62,973 nucleotides of DNA, from assembly GCA_005503335.1 (NCBI GenBank), contig SCMQ01000031.1, positions 1-62,973 on the forward strand, read 5' to 3'. Position 1 is the stretch's first letter; the number at the start of each line of letters is the position of its first letter. The notes beneath the pieces were generated by a model, which saw only the letters and a program-made list of their open reading frames with translations, was not told where the DNA came from and made no database searches. The DNA is from Comamonadaceae bacterium 2FH. GTDB taxonomy: Bacteria > Pseudomonadota > Gammaproteobacteria > Burkholderiales > Burkholderiaceae_C. Position numbers and translations under genes: made by a program. Positions 18,172 to 26,581 of the stretch are shown here, one piece after another.

Positions 18172-19236
18172 ATGGCACTCGTTTCGATGCGCGAGCTGCT
18201 GGACCATGCGGCGGCCAACGGCTACGGCATTCCGGCTTTCAACGTCAACAACCTGGAGCAGGTCCAGGCCGTCATGGAGGCTGCCAAGGAGACCGGCGCG
18301 CCGGTGATCCTGCAAGCCAGCGCCGGCGCGCGCAAGTACGCAGGCGAGGCCTTCATCAAGCACCTGATCCAGGCCGCCGTCGAAGCCTATCCCCAGATTC
18401 CGCTGGTCATGCACCAGGACCATGGCCAGAGCCCGGCGATCTGCCAGGGCGCGATCGACCTGGGCTTCGGCTCGGTCATGATGGACGGCTCGCTGCGCGA
18501 GGACGGCAAGACCCCGGCCTCGTTCGACTACAACGTCGACGTGACGCGCAAGGTGGTGGACATGGCGCACAAGGTCGGCGTCACGGTCGAGGGCGAGCTC
18601 GGTTGCCTGGGCTCGCTGGAGACCGGCGAGGCCGGCGAGGAAGACGGCATAGGCGCCGTCGGCAAGCTGGACCACTCGGCCCTACTGACCGACCCCGAGG
18701 AGGCGGCCCAGTTCGTCAAGGCCACCCAGCTCGACGCCCTGGCGATCGCCATCGGCACCAGCCACGGCGCCTACAAGTTCTCGCGCAAGCCCACCGGCGA
18801 CATCCTGGCGATCAGCCGCGTGAAGGAAATCCACGCCCGCATCCCGAACACCCACCTGGTGATGCACGGATCGTCGAGCGTGCCGCAGGAGCTGCTGGCC
18901 GTCATCAACCAGTACGGCGGCAAGATGAAGGAGACCTACGGCGTGCCGGTCGAGGAGATCCAGGAAGCCATCAAGTACGGTGTGCGCAAGATCAACATCG
19001 ACACCGACATCCGCCTGGCCATGACCGGGGCGGTGCGCAAGTTCCTGGCCGAGAACCCCGAGAAGTTCGACGCGCGCGAATGGCTCAAGCCGGCGCGCGA
19101 GGCCGCCAAGCAGGTCTGCAAGGCGCGCTACCTCGAGTTCGGCTGCGAAGGCCAGGGCGCCAAGATCAAGGGCGCGAGCCTGCAGGTCATGGCCGCCAAG
19201 TACGCCAAGGGCGAGCTGGCCCAGCTGGTGAACTGA
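18172..19236 (+). CDS. fba: Class II fructose-bisphosphate aldolase
   Basis: Zinc-dependent aldolase interconverting fructose 1,6-bisphosphate and two triose phosphates. The 354 residues show P-A-F-N-V-N-N near the start, M-H-Q-D-H-G (zinc ligand region, about 81-86), [12 protein letters not shown] (about 226-234) and N-I-D-T-D-I-R. It is of the Calvin-cycle/CbbA-like type common in betaproteobacteria. TTTAAAAT at about 18091 may be its -10 element. A terminator follows at 19276. Confidence 0.96.
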   Translation: MALVSMRELLDHAAANGYGIPAFNVNNLEQVQAVMEAAKETGAPVILQASAGARKYAGEAFIKHLIQAAVEAYPQIPLVMHQDHGQSPAICQGAIDLGFGSVMMDGSLREDGKTPASFDYNVDVTRKVVDMAHKVGVTVEGELGCLGSLETGEAGEEDGIGAVGKLDHSALLTDPEEAAQFVKATQLDALAIAIGTSHGAYKFSRKPTGDILAISRVKEIHARIPNTHLVMHGSSSVPQELLAVINQYGGKMKETYGVPVEEIQEAIKYGVRKINIDTDIRLAMTGAVRKFLAENPEKFDAREWLKPAREAAKQVCKARYLEFGCEGQGAKIKGASLQVMAAKYAKGELAQLVN

Positions 19237-19275
19237 GGGTGTAACAGTCCCTTTCGCAGTCTTGCGATAATCGGC

Positions 19276-19305
19276 AAGCCCGTTGACTGTTCGACGGGCT
19301 TTTTC
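19276..19305 (+). terminator. Intrinsic terminator after fba
   Basis: An 8-bp stem AAGCCCGT (19276-19283) / ACGGGCTT (19294-19301) with a 10-nt loop is followed by a T-run and then C. It separates fba from purC, whose ATG lies 27 bp further on. Confidence 0.8.
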
Positions 19306-19331
19306 ATTGCAGCCCTCTCGTGAGCCCGCCC

Positions 19332-20252
19332 ATGACTTCTGCCCTGCACACCTCGTCCCTGACCTCCCTGCCGCTGCTCGCGCGCGGCAAGGTGCGCGAC
19401 AACTACGCGGTGGGCGACGACCGCATCCTGATGGTCGCCTCCGACCGCATCAGCGCCTTCGACGTGATCATGGGCGAACCGATTCCCGGCAAGGGGGAGC
19501 TGCTCACGCAGATGACGCTGTTCTGGTTCGACAAGCTCGGCCCCAAGGGCCTGAACCTCTGCCCCACCCACCTGACCGGCGAGGCGCCCGAGAGCGTGGT
19601 CACGCCCGACGACCTGCCCCAGGTCCAGGGCCGCGCCATGCTGGTCAAGCGCCTCAAGCCGATTCCCGTGGAGGCCGTGGTGCGCGGCTACCTGGCCGGC
19701 AGCGGCTGGAAGGAGTACCAGCAGGGCCAGTCGGTCTGCGGCGTGCCGCTGCCGCCCGGGCTGAAGAACGCCAGCAAGCTGCCCGAGCCGATCTACACGC
19801 CGGCGGCCAAGGCGGCCGTGGGCGAGCACGACGAGAACATCAGCTTCGAGCGCACGGTGGAAATGATTGGTGCCGACCTGGCGGGCCGCATCCGTGACAT
19901 CAGCATCGCCATCTACAAGGCGGCGGCCGAGATCGCGGCCAAGAAGGGCATCATCATCGCCGACACCAAGTTCGAATTCGGCCTCGACGCCGACGGCACC
20001 CTGGTGCTGATGGACGAGGTGCTGACGCCCGACTCCTCGCGCTACTGGCCCCAGGAATCCTATGACCAGAGCTACGCCGAGGGCAGCAACCCGCCGAGCT
20101 ACGACAAGCAGTTCCTGCGCGACTGGCTGGAGCAGGCCCAGGTCGGCGGCAAGCCCTGGGACAAGACCGCCCCCGCGCCGCGCCTGCCGCGCGAGGTGAT
20201 CGAGAAGACCGCCGCCAAGTACCGCGAGGCGCTGCAGCGGCTCACCGCTTGA
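19332..20252 (+). CDS. purC: Phosphoribosylaminoimidazole-succinocarboxamide synthase
   Basis: SAICAR synthetase of purine biosynthesis, 306 residues, with the N-terminal [11 protein letters not shown]-grasp-like motif, S-D-R-I-S-A-F-D-V, and the [10 protein letters not shown] metal-binding segment. ATG 19332 is preferred over the in-frame GTG at 19320; neither has a strong ribosome-binding site. purE and purK, other purine genes, lie 2.1 kb downstream beyond two minus-strand genes. Confidence 0.96.
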   Translation: MTSALHTSSLTSLPLLARGKVRDNYAVGDDRILMVASDRISAFDVIMGEPIPGKGELLTQMTLFWFDKLGPKGLNLCPTHLTGEAPESVVTPDDLPQVQGRAMLVKRLKPIPVEAVVRGYLAGSGWKEYQQGQSVCGVPLPPGLKNASKLPEPIYTPAAKAAVGEHDENISFERTVEMIGADLAGRIRDISIAIYKAAAEIAAKKGIIIADTKFEFGLDADGTLVLMDEVLTPDSSRYWPQESYDQSYAEGSNPPSYDKQFLRDWLEQAQVGGKPWDKTAPAPRLPREVIEKTAAKYREALQRLTA

Positions 20253-20292
20253 GCGCGGCCAGTCGCCGCGCCGGGCCTGCCTGGGCAGGGGC

Positions 20293-21342
20293 TTATGCGG
20301 CGCCCACCGCGAGGCGCTGGCGAAAGTTCAAGGCTTCGTACTGCCGGCAGAGCGCGCTGAAGCCTTCTTCCATCCGGCTTTGCCATCCCTTGCCGCGGGA
20401 CAGGGCGTCTTGCCAGGCCTCCTGGATGAGTGCCAGATCCATGTCCAGCAAGTAGTCCATCAGGGCGGCCGCCTGGGCCAGGTCCTTGACGGCCTTGGTG
20501 CGCATGTTCTGCGGCCGCTCTCCGTAAACCAGCAGCTTGTGCACGGCGTAACGCTGGGGGCGGGGCAGATTGACGACCACGGGGCCGTTGCGCCAGAGCA
20601 GGGTCGTCGTGAGAGGGTCCTCCAGCGACAACTCCATGAACCTGAGCGGCTGCAGCGTCACGTTCAGCGATGCGACATGGACCGGGGCGTCGCCCGTCCT
20701 GCCCATCGCGGTCAGGAAGTCGATGTCGAAGTCGGGCTCGTCCGCCTTCTTGTAGGTCGTCTGGCTCTGGATGGGCATGAATCCCATTTCCAGTGACTCG
20801 ATCGCCTTGCGCGTGTCGATCTTGATCCCCGGCCGCAAGGCGATCGAGACATTCCGTCCGGCATGGTCGAAGTCCAGGTCCAGCGTCATGGCGCTGCCCT
20901 GCCAGGCCACGCCCAACAGGTTCTGGTAGGCCATGAAGGCATGGGTGCCGACCAGAATGCCCCCCGCGCGGAAAAAACCGTGGTCGCCGAGCCGGCTGAT
21001 CACCCGCCCGTGTTTGAGCGGCACCTGGGCGCAGCCCAGTTCCACGGCCGCGCGCGCCGCGCGCAGCATGTTCTGGTCGGCTTGCGCATGGACGCCGCTC
21101 TTGTGTGCGGCTATGAGCGCGCGCGTCGTCGCGTCGTCAGGCCCTACATAGGTCTGCAAGGGCGCGCCATCCGGCGACTTGGCCTGGTAGTACCAGTAGG
21201 TCCTGCCGTTGACCAGCTTGCGGGTGAACCCCCCCGGCAAGTCGGCGACGCATCGATCGACTTCGCGCTGGCGGGCTGCCGTATCGAGCCCGGCAAATGC
21301 GGCCTGCGCCGCTGCCGACATCTCGGTGTACAAACTGGGCAT
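20293..21342 (-). CDS. GSU2403-family nucleotidyltransferase-fold protein
   Basis: A 349-residue protein matching the GSU2403 / NTP_transf_8 type of polymerase-beta-fold nucleotidyltransferases. The core pattern is visible: an A-G-G-I-L-V-G-T-H-A-F loop (about 124-134) followed by D-L-D-F-D (about 153-157), the two-Asp metal motif, and a further D-F-D-I-D-F near 205. Substrate is unknown; relatives include toxin-like and tRNA-modifying enzymes. GC content is visibly lower than in its neighbours, and it interrupts the usual purC / purE-purK order, suggesting acquisition. The start ATG lies one or two bases from a palindrome containing GGAAG. Confidence 0.75.
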   Translation of the reverse strand: MPSLYTEMSAAAQAAFAGLDTAARQREVDRCVADLPGGFTRKLVNGRTYWYYQAKSPDGAPLQTYVGPDDATTRALIAAHKSGVHAQADQNMLRAARAAVELGCAQVPLKHGRVISRLGDHGFFRAGGILVGTHAFMAYQNLLGVAWQGSAMTLDLDFDHAGRNVSIALRPGIKIDTRKAIESLEMGFMPIQSQTTYKKADEPDFDIDFLTAMGRTGDAPVHVASLNVTLQPLRFMELSLEDPLTTTLLWRNGPVVVNLPRPQRYAVHKLLVYGERPQNMRTKAVKDLAQAAALMDYLLDMDLALIQEAWQDALSRGKGWQSRMEEGFSALCRQYEALNFRQRLAVGAA

Positions 21343-21373
21343 TTATACTTCCATTTTTAAAAAGGAAGTATAA
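21343..21373 (-). promoter_or_regulatory. 31-bp near-perfect palindrome covering the ribosome-binding site of the nucleotidyltransferase gene
   Basis: Arms TTATACTTCC (21343-21352) and GGAAGTATAA (21364-21373) surround A-TTTTT-AAAAA, itself a palindrome. On the minus strand the arm next to the start codon carries GGAAG about 5 nt before the ATG. It is therefore either a dimeric-repressor operator or an mRNA stem that hides the ribosome-binding site. Confidence 0.65.
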
Positions 21374-21409
21374 GTCCCGGGTGACGCGTCAGAGCGGTGC
21401 TTGTGAGGC

Positions 21410-22366
21410 TCAGTTCAGCATCATGCTGAGCTTGCGCCGGTAGGCCGAGACCAGGGCGGACTGCGGGTCTTCCTGCACGGCGCTCTTGCCCATCAGCTCG
21501 ATGCCACCGGTGCTCTTGCCGCCGGCCTCGGCGCTGGCCTTGGGGCGGGGCGGCGCCAGCAGCTCGAGGATGGCGACGAAGGTCTTGCGCGGCGCCTCCT
21601 CGTCCCATTTCTTGTCGCGCATGATGATTTCGAGCAGCTCGTCCATGGCGGCCGTCCACTCGCCGTGCGCCATCAGCACGCGGCTCTTGGCGAAGCGGGT
21701 CTCGAAGTCGCGCTTGTTCTCGGCGATCCTGTCGTCGAACTGCGCCTGGCTCCAGCGGCCGCGCGGGTCGGTGGTGGCGAACTCCATGGCGTTGAGCCAC
21801 TGGGCCAGGGCCTCGAAGCGCAGCGCCACCGGGATCTGCGCCAGCGCCGGCGCCAGCGCGCCGGCTGCCTCGCCCAGCTGACCGGTGCCGATCAGCAGCT
21901 TGACGTAGTCGTAGCGGATGTCGTCGTTGCCCGGGTCGGTGGCCAGCGCGCCGGCCAGGCGGGCCTGGGCGCTTTCCGTGTCGCCCGAGGCCAGGTGCTC
22001 CTGCGCCTCCTGGGCGTCGGCTTCGGCGGCCAATTCGTGCTCGCCGGGCAGGTGCTTGTCCAGGAACTCGCGCAGCTTGCCCTCGGGCACGGCGCCCATG
22101 AAGCCGTCGACCGGCTGGCCGTTCTTCATCAGCACGCAGGTCGGGATGCTGCGTATGCCGAAAGCCGCGGCCAGCTGCTGTTCGTCGTCGGAGTTGATCT
22201 TGACCAGCTTGAAACGGCCCTCGTAGGCGGTCTCGAGTTTTTCCAGCAGCGGGCCCAGCGCCTTGCAGGGGCCGCACCAGGGCGCCCAGAAGTCCACCAG
22301 CACCGGGGTGGTCATGGAGGCAGCGATCACCTCGGCTTCGAAGTTTTGGACGGTGACGTCAATCAT
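21410..22366 (-). CDS. cnoX: Thioredoxin / tetratricopeptide protein, CnoX (YbbN) type
   Basis: A 318-residue cytoplasmic protein. Residues 1-110 are a thioredoxin domain with W-C-G-P-C (Cys31, Cys34) and cis-Pro motif S-I-P-T. Residues about 120-290 are helical TPR-like repeats. In E. coli the same architecture (YbbN/CnoX) is a chaperedoxin, there lacking a redox-active CXXC; here both cysteines are present, so redox activity is likely. ATG 22366 starts the domain directly. It is divergent from purE with 42 bp between start codons. Confidence 0.85.
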   Translation of the reverse strand: MIDVTVQNFEAEVIAASMTTPVLVDFWAPWCGPCKALGPLLEKLETAYEGRFKLVKINSDDEQQLAAAFGIRSIPTCVLMKNGQPVDGFMGAVPEGKLREFLDKHLPGEHELAAEADAQEAQEHLASGDTESAQARLAGALATDPGNDDIRYDYVKLLIGTGQLGEAAGALAPALAQIPVALRFEALAQWLNAMEFATTDPRGRWSQAQFDDRIAENKRDFETRFAKSRVLMAHGEWTAAMDELLEIIMRDKKWDEEAPRKTFVAILELLAPPRPKASAEAGGKSTGGIELMGKSAVQEDPQSALVSAYRRKLSMMLN

Positions 22367-22408
22367 GGTGGAAACCTTAAAATTCAGCGATTCTTCGAAA
22401 AGCACTCA

Positions 22409-22909
22409 ATGACTCAAGCGCTCATCGGCGTCGTCATGGGCTCCAGTTCCGACTGGGACACCATGCAGCACGCAGTCCAGATTCTCCAACAGTTCGGCGT
22501 CGCGCACGAAGCGCGCGTGGTCTCGGCGCACCGCATGCCCGACGACATGTTCGCCTACGCCGAGGCCGCCTCTGGGCGCGGGCTCAAGGCCATCATCGCC
22601 GGCGCGGGCGGCGCGGCCCACCTGCCGGGCATGATCGCCGCCAAGACCGTGGTGCCGGTGCTGGGCGTGCCGGTGGCCAGCCGCCACCTGCAGGGCGTGG
22701 ACTCGCTGCACAGCATCGTGCAGATGCCCAAGGGCGTGCCGGTGGCCACTTTCGCGATCGGCGCGGCCGGCGCGGCCAACGCCGCGCTGTTCGCCGTGGC
22801 CCTGCTGGCCAACGAAGACCCGGCGCTGCGCGCGCGGCTCGAGGCCTTCCGCGCCGAGCAGACCGAGGCGGCCCGCGCCATGACGCTGCCGCCGGTGGGA
22901 GCCGCTTGA
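22409..22909 (+). CDS. purE: N5-carboxyaminoimidazole ribonucleotide mutase
   Basis: Class I PurE, 166 residues, converting N5-CAIR to CAIR in purine synthesis. Motifs: M-G-S-S-S-D-W (9-15), S-A-H-R-M-P-D, and [17 protein letters not shown] at 22378-22383 is a plausible -10 element. The stop overlaps the purK ATG (TGATG), so PurK and PurE, which act in sequence, are translationally coupled. Confidence 0.97.
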   Translation: MTQALIGVVMGSSSDWDTMQHAVQILQQFGVAHEARVVSAHRMPDDMFAYAEAASGRGLKAIIAGAGGAAHLPGMIAAKTVVPVLGVPVASRHLQGVDSLHSIVQMPKGVPVATFAIGAAGAANAALFAVALLANEDPALRARLEAFRAEQTEAARAMTLPPVGAA

Positions 22910-24105
22910 TGCGCGGCGACATGATGAGCGGCGTGATTCTTCCTGGCGCGCTGGCGGGCGGCCAGCCGGCCACGCTGGGCGTGATGGGCGGCGGCCAGCT
23001 CGGCCGCATGTTCGTGCACGCGGCCCAGGCCATGGGCTATTTCACGGCGGTGCTGGACCCCGACCCGAACAGCCCGGCCGGCCTGGCGGCGCATTTCCAC
23101 ATCCGCACCGACTACCTCGACCCGCATGGCCTGGAGCAGCTGATCCAGCGCTCGGCCGCCATCACCACCGAGTTCGAGAACGTGCCCGCGCCGGCGCTGC
23201 AAGGCCTGGCCGCGCAGCGCTGGGTGGCGCCGGGGGCCGAGGCCGTGGCCGTGGCCCAGGACCGCGCGCGCGAGAAGGCGCATTTCGTGCGCTGCGGCGT
23301 GCCGGTGGCGCCCTATGCCCTGATCGAGACGCCCGAGCAGCTGGCCGCGGTCGAGGGCGGCCTGCTGCCCGGCATCCTCAAGACCGCGCGCATGGGCTAC
23401 GACGGCAAGGGCCAGCTGCGCGTGGCCACGCGCGCCGAGCTCGCCGCTGCCTGGGGCGAGCTCAATCAGGTGCCCTGCGTGCTCGAGAAGATGCTGCCGC
23501 TGGCCGCCGAATGCTCGGTCATCGTGGCGCGCGGCGCCGACGGCGCCATGGTCAACTTCCCGGCCCAGCGCAACCTGCACCGTGGCGGCATCCTGGCCGT
23601 GACCGAGGTCTACGAGGGCAACCTGCCCGACGCGCTGGCGCAGCGCGCGGTGGCCGCCACGCGCGCGATCGCCGAGGGCCTGAATTACGTGGGCGTGCTG
23701 TGCGTCGAGTTCTTCGTGCTCGAGGACGGCAGCCTGGTGGTCAACGAGATGGCGCCGCGCCCGCACAACAGCGGCCATTACACGATAGACGCCTGCGACT
23801 GCTCGCAGTTCGACCTGCAGGTGCGCACCCTGGCCGGCCTGCCGCTGGCCCAGCCGCGCCAGCACAGCCCGGCCATCATGCTCAACCTGCTGGGCGACCT
23901 CTGGTTCGACGCCCAAGGCCAGCCCATCACGCCGGCCTGGCGCGAGGTGCTGGCCCTGCCCGGCGTGCACCTGCACCTGTACGGCAAGCTCGGCGCGCGC
24001 CCCGGCCGCAAGATGGGCCACCTCAGCATCACCGGCGCCAGCGTCGACGTGGTCAAGGTCACGGCGCTGCGCGTGGCGGACCTGCTCGGCCTGGAAGCCT
24101 TCTAA
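22909..24105 (+). CDS. purK: N5-carboxyaminoimidazole ribonucleotide synthase
   Basis: ATP-grasp enzyme of 398 residues that carboxylates AIR with bicarbonate and ATP. The N-terminal G-V-M-G-G-G-Q-L-G-R-M motif, T-T-E-F-E-N-V, and ATP-grasp segments (K-T-A-R-M-G-Y-D-G-K-G-Q; N-E-M-A-P-R-P-H-N-S-G-H) are present. ATG 22909 overlaps the purE stop; an in-frame ATG at 22921 would remove only four residues. Confidence 0.96.
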   Translation: MRGDMMSGVILPGALAGGQPATLGVMGGGQLGRMFVHAAQAMGYFTAVLDPDPNSPAGLAAHFHIRTDYLDPHGLEQLIQRSAAITTEFENVPAPALQGLAAQRWVAPGAEAVAVAQDRAREKAHFVRCGVPVAPYALIETPEQLAAVEGGLLPGILKTARMGYDGKGQLRVATRAELAAAWGELNQVPCVLEKMLPLAAECSVIVARGADGAMVNFPAQRNLHRGGILAVTEVYEGNLPDALAQRAVAATRAIAEGLNYVGVLCVEFFVLEDGSLVVNEMAPRPHNSGHYTIDACDCSQFDLQVRTLAGLPLAQPRQHSPAIMLNLLGDLWFDAQGQPITPAWREVLALPGVHLHLYGKLGARPGRKMGHLSITGASVDVVKVTALRVADLLGLEAF

Positions 24106-24116
24106 ATGGCGCCGCG

Positions 24117-25106
24117 ATGATTCTCCCCGGCGAATCGGACGAGGCCATCGCGGCCGCCGTGCAGGCGCTGCGCGCCGGCGAGCTGCTGGGCCTGCCCACC
24201 GAGACCGTCTACGGCCTGGCGGCCGACGCGGCCAGCGACGTGGCCGTGGCCAGGATCTTCGCGGCCAAGGGCCGCCCTGCCGACCATCCGCTGATCGTGC
24301 ACGTGGCCGACGCCGAGGGTGTGGCGCATTTCGCGGCCCAGCTGCCGGATTTCGCGCAGCGCTTGATCCAGGCCTTCTGGCCCGGCCCGCTCACGCTGAT
24401 CCTGCCGCGCCGCCCTGGCGTGGGCCAGGCCGCGGCCGGCGGCCAGGACTCGATCGGCCTGCGCTGCCCCGCCCACCCGGTGGCGCGGGCCCTGCTGAAA
24501 GCCTGCGCGGCCCAGGGCCTGCACGGCCTGGCCGCGCCCAGCGCCAACCGCTTCGGCCGCGTCAGCCCGACCACGGCCGCCCATGTGCGCGATGAGTTCG
24601 GCGACGCGCTGCTGGTGCTCGACGGCGGCGCCTGCCAGGTCGGCATAGAGTCCACCATCGTCGACTGCACGCGCGGCGTGCCGGTGCTGCTGCGCCCCGG
24701 CCAGATCGGCCGGGCCCAGGTCGAGGCCGCCTGCGGCCAGCGCCTGCGCAGCCAGGACGAGCTGCAGGCGCCCGATCCGCGCGCCTCGGGCACGCTGGAG
24801 GCGCATTACGCGCCCAGCGCCAAGCTGCGCCTGATGGACGCGCGCGCCCTGCAGGACGGCCTGGATCTGCTGGGGCGCGAGGCCGCCCGGCTGGCGGTCT
24901 ATGCGCGCGTGCCGCTGAAAAGCCCCTCGGCCGGCGTGATCCTGCGCCGCATGCCCGAGGATGCGGCAGCCGCCGCGCAGGAACTGTTCGCCGTGCTGCG
25001 CGCGCTGGACGACCAGGGCGTGCGGCTGATCTGGGTCGAGGCGCCGCCCGACACCCCCGAATGGGAGGGCGTGCGCGACCGGCTGCGGCGCGCGGCCGCG
25101 GCCTGA
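24117..25106 (+). CDS. tsaC2: L-threonylcarbamoyladenylate synthase, Sua5 type
   Basis: Makes the threonylcarbamoyl-AMP intermediate for t6A at position 37 of ANN-decoding tRNAs. 329 residues: an N-terminal YrdC/TsaC domain with P-T-E-T-V-Y-G-L-A-A-D (about 27-37), K-G-R-P-A-D-H-P-L and S-A-N-R-F-G, then a C-terminal Sua5 domain (from about 200, beginning near S-G-T-L-E-A-H-Y-A-P). The two-domain length distinguishes Sua5/TsaC2 from short TsaC. tsaB, acting later in the pathway, is at 30254. It follows purK after 11 bp. Confidence 0.95.
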   Translation: MILPGESDEAIAAAVQALRAGELLGLPTETVYGLAADAASDVAVARIFAAKGRPADHPLIVHVADAEGVAHFAAQLPDFAQRLIQAFWPGPLTLILPRRPGVGQAAAGGQDSIGLRCPAHPVARALLKACAAQGLHGLAAPSANRFGRVSPTTAAHVRDEFGDALLVLDGGACQVGIESTIVDCTRGVPVLLRPGQIGRAQVEAACGQRLRSQDELQAPDPRASGTLEAHYAPSAKLRLMDARALQDGLDLLGREAARLAVYARVPLKSPSAGVILRRMPEDAAAAAQELFAVLRALDDQGVRLIWVEAPPDTPEWEGVRDRLRRAAAA

Positions 25107-25197
25107 GCCGCGTCCCCGACGCCTGCCCGTGCCTTCGCTTACAAGCCCTTCACCGGGGCTCGTTACACTCTGCCCGACAAGATTCCGGAGAATTTGA

Positions 25198-26190
25198 ATG
25201 ATTGCAAACTGGTCCCGTCGTGTCCTTTTGTCGCTGGCCTGCGCCACGGCCGGCCTGCTGGCGGCTTGCGGCTCGAGCACCATCGAGTCGGCGCTCACGC
25301 CCTCGCGCTTCCTGGCCGTGGGCGACGCCTTCAGCGACCTGGGGCAGGGCGGCTCGCGCTACACCGTCAACGACGGCAGCGTCAACATCTGGAGCGAGCA
25401 GTTGGCCTCGCGCTTCGGGCTCACGCTGAGCGCCTCCAACAGTGGCGGGCGCAGCTACGCGCAGGCCCATGCCCGCGTGAGCTCGGCGACCGATGCGGTG
25501 GGCGGCAGCGCAGCCAGCATCACGGCCCAGGTCGACGCCCTGCTGGCCGCCAACAGCTTCGGCGCCAACGACGTGGTGCTGGTGCAGGGCGGCATCGGCG
25601 ACATCATCGCGCAGATGGCCTCGACCGGCACCGACAACGCCACCAAGGCCGCCAACCTCAACCAGGCCGGCCGCGAGCTCGGCGCCCAGGCGCGCCGCCT
25701 GGTCACCGCCGGCGCCAAGTACGTGATCGTGGTCGGCTCCTACAACCTGGGCCAGTCGCGCTGGGCCATAGAGACCGGCCAGCGCGACCTGTTGCGCACG
25801 CTGAGCACCGAGTTCAACAACGGCCTGCTGGTCGCGATCAACGACCTCGGCGCCAACGTGCTCTACGTCGACGCGGCCCTGTACTTCAACCTGGTGACGG
25901 CCACGCCCGGCGGCTACGGCCTGACCGACCCGGCCAACTCGCCCGACCGCAACCCCGCCATCACCGCGGCCGAGGCGGCGGTCGAGGCCTGTGCCGGCGC
26001 CTCCATCGACGCCGGCGTGGGCATAGGCACGGGCACGGGTGAGGCCAACTCGTCGCTGTGCACCTCCTCGACCATCGCCTCGGGCGTGAACTACAACACC
26101 ACGCTGTTCGCCGACCGCGTCTACATGACCCCGGCGGGCCAGCGCCTGTTCGGCAACTACGCCTACGACAAGCTGCGCGCGCGCTGGTGA
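25198..26190 (+). CDS. SGNH/GDSL-fold lipoprotein lacking catalytic residues
   Basis: A 330-residue exported lipoprotein (lipobox L-A-A-C, Cys24). It aligns by eye along its length with the GDSL lipase encoded at 26582-27709, yet each of the four conserved blocks is changed. Block I is G-D-A-F-S-D (Ala44 for the Ser nucleophile), block II Y-A-Q-A-H-A-R (Ala90 for Gly), block III G-I-G-D (Gly134 for Asn), and block V D-R-V-Y (Tyr309 for His). It is an intact frame with normal codon usage, so it looks like a maintained pseudoenzyme and not a decaying gene. A good GGAGA site precedes ATG 25198. Confidence 0.8.
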   Translation: MIANWSRRVLLSLACATAGLLAACGSSTIESALTPSRFLAVGDAFSDLGQGGSRYTVNDGSVNIWSEQLASRFGLTLSASNSGGRSYAQAHARVSSATDAVGGSAASITAQVDALLAANSFGANDVVLVQGGIGDIIAQMASTGTDNATKAANLNQAGRELGAQARRLVTAGAKYVIVVGSYNLGQSRWAIETGQRDLLRTLSTEFNNGLLVAINDLGANVLYVDAALYFNLVTATPGGYGLTDPANSPDRNPAITAAEAAVEACAGASIDAGVGIGTGTGEANSSLCTSSTIASGVNYNTTLFADRVYMTPAGQRLFGNYAYDKLRARW

Positions 26191-26210
26191 GCCGCAGGGT
26201 CTTCGCATGA

Positions 26211-26239
26211 AAAAAACCGGCCCTGGCGGCCGGTTTTTT
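26211..26239. terminator. Bidirectional intrinsic terminator
   Basis: A perfect 12-bp stem (26211-26222 with 26228-26239): six A, CCGGCC, a 5-nt loop, GGCCGG, six T. The T-run exists on both strands, so it can end the pseudoenzyme gene rightward and the SemiSWEET gene leftward. Confidence 0.9.
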
Positions 26240-26261
26240 CTTGGGCGGTGTCCGCTGGACT

Positions 26262-26516
26262 TCAGCGGTAGCGCAGCTTCATCACCAGGATGGTGGCCGC
26301 CAGCGCCAGCGTGACCGCATTGGCCGCCACCACGGGCCAGGCGCCGACCATCAGGCCGTAGACCAGCCACAGCGCCACGCCCAGCGTGAACAGGCTGTAC
26401 ATGGCCAGCGAGATGCCCCGCACGTCGCGCGTGCGGAAGGTGTGCCAGGCCTGGGGCAGGAAGCTGACGGTGGTGAGGGCGGCGGCGACGAAGCCGGTCA
26501 GGTCGGACAGGGGCAT
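26262..26516 (-). CDS. SemiSWEET family sugar transporter
   Basis: An 84-residue membrane protein with three hydrophobic helices, the size and order of one SWEET triple-helix bundle. The PQ motif F-L-P-Q-A-W lies in helix 1 (about 18-24) and R-D-V-R-G-I-S between helices 1 and 2. SemiSWEETs dimerise to pass sugars across the inner membrane. It sits between two convergent GDSL genes with no related metabolic gene. Confidence 0.85.
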   Translation of the reverse strand: MPLSDLTGFVAAALTTVSFLPQAWHTFRTRDVRGISLAMYSLFTLGVALWLVYGLMVGAWPVVAANAVTLALAATILVMKLRYR

Positions 26517-26581
26517 GGTGTGCGGGCGGGACGGGGCCGCAAAGCGCAGGATGGCAGCCGGCCCAAAGCGATTTTAGTCGC

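Noticed and set aside
19266-19271. GATAAT before the fba terminator as a purC promoter with attenuator
   Set aside because: No acceptable -35 at proper spacing and the hairpin is explained as the fba terminator.
25198-26190. Calling the degenerate SGNH gene a pseudogene
   Set aside because: The frame is full length with intact signal peptide, lipobox and codon bias; only catalytic positions are changed.
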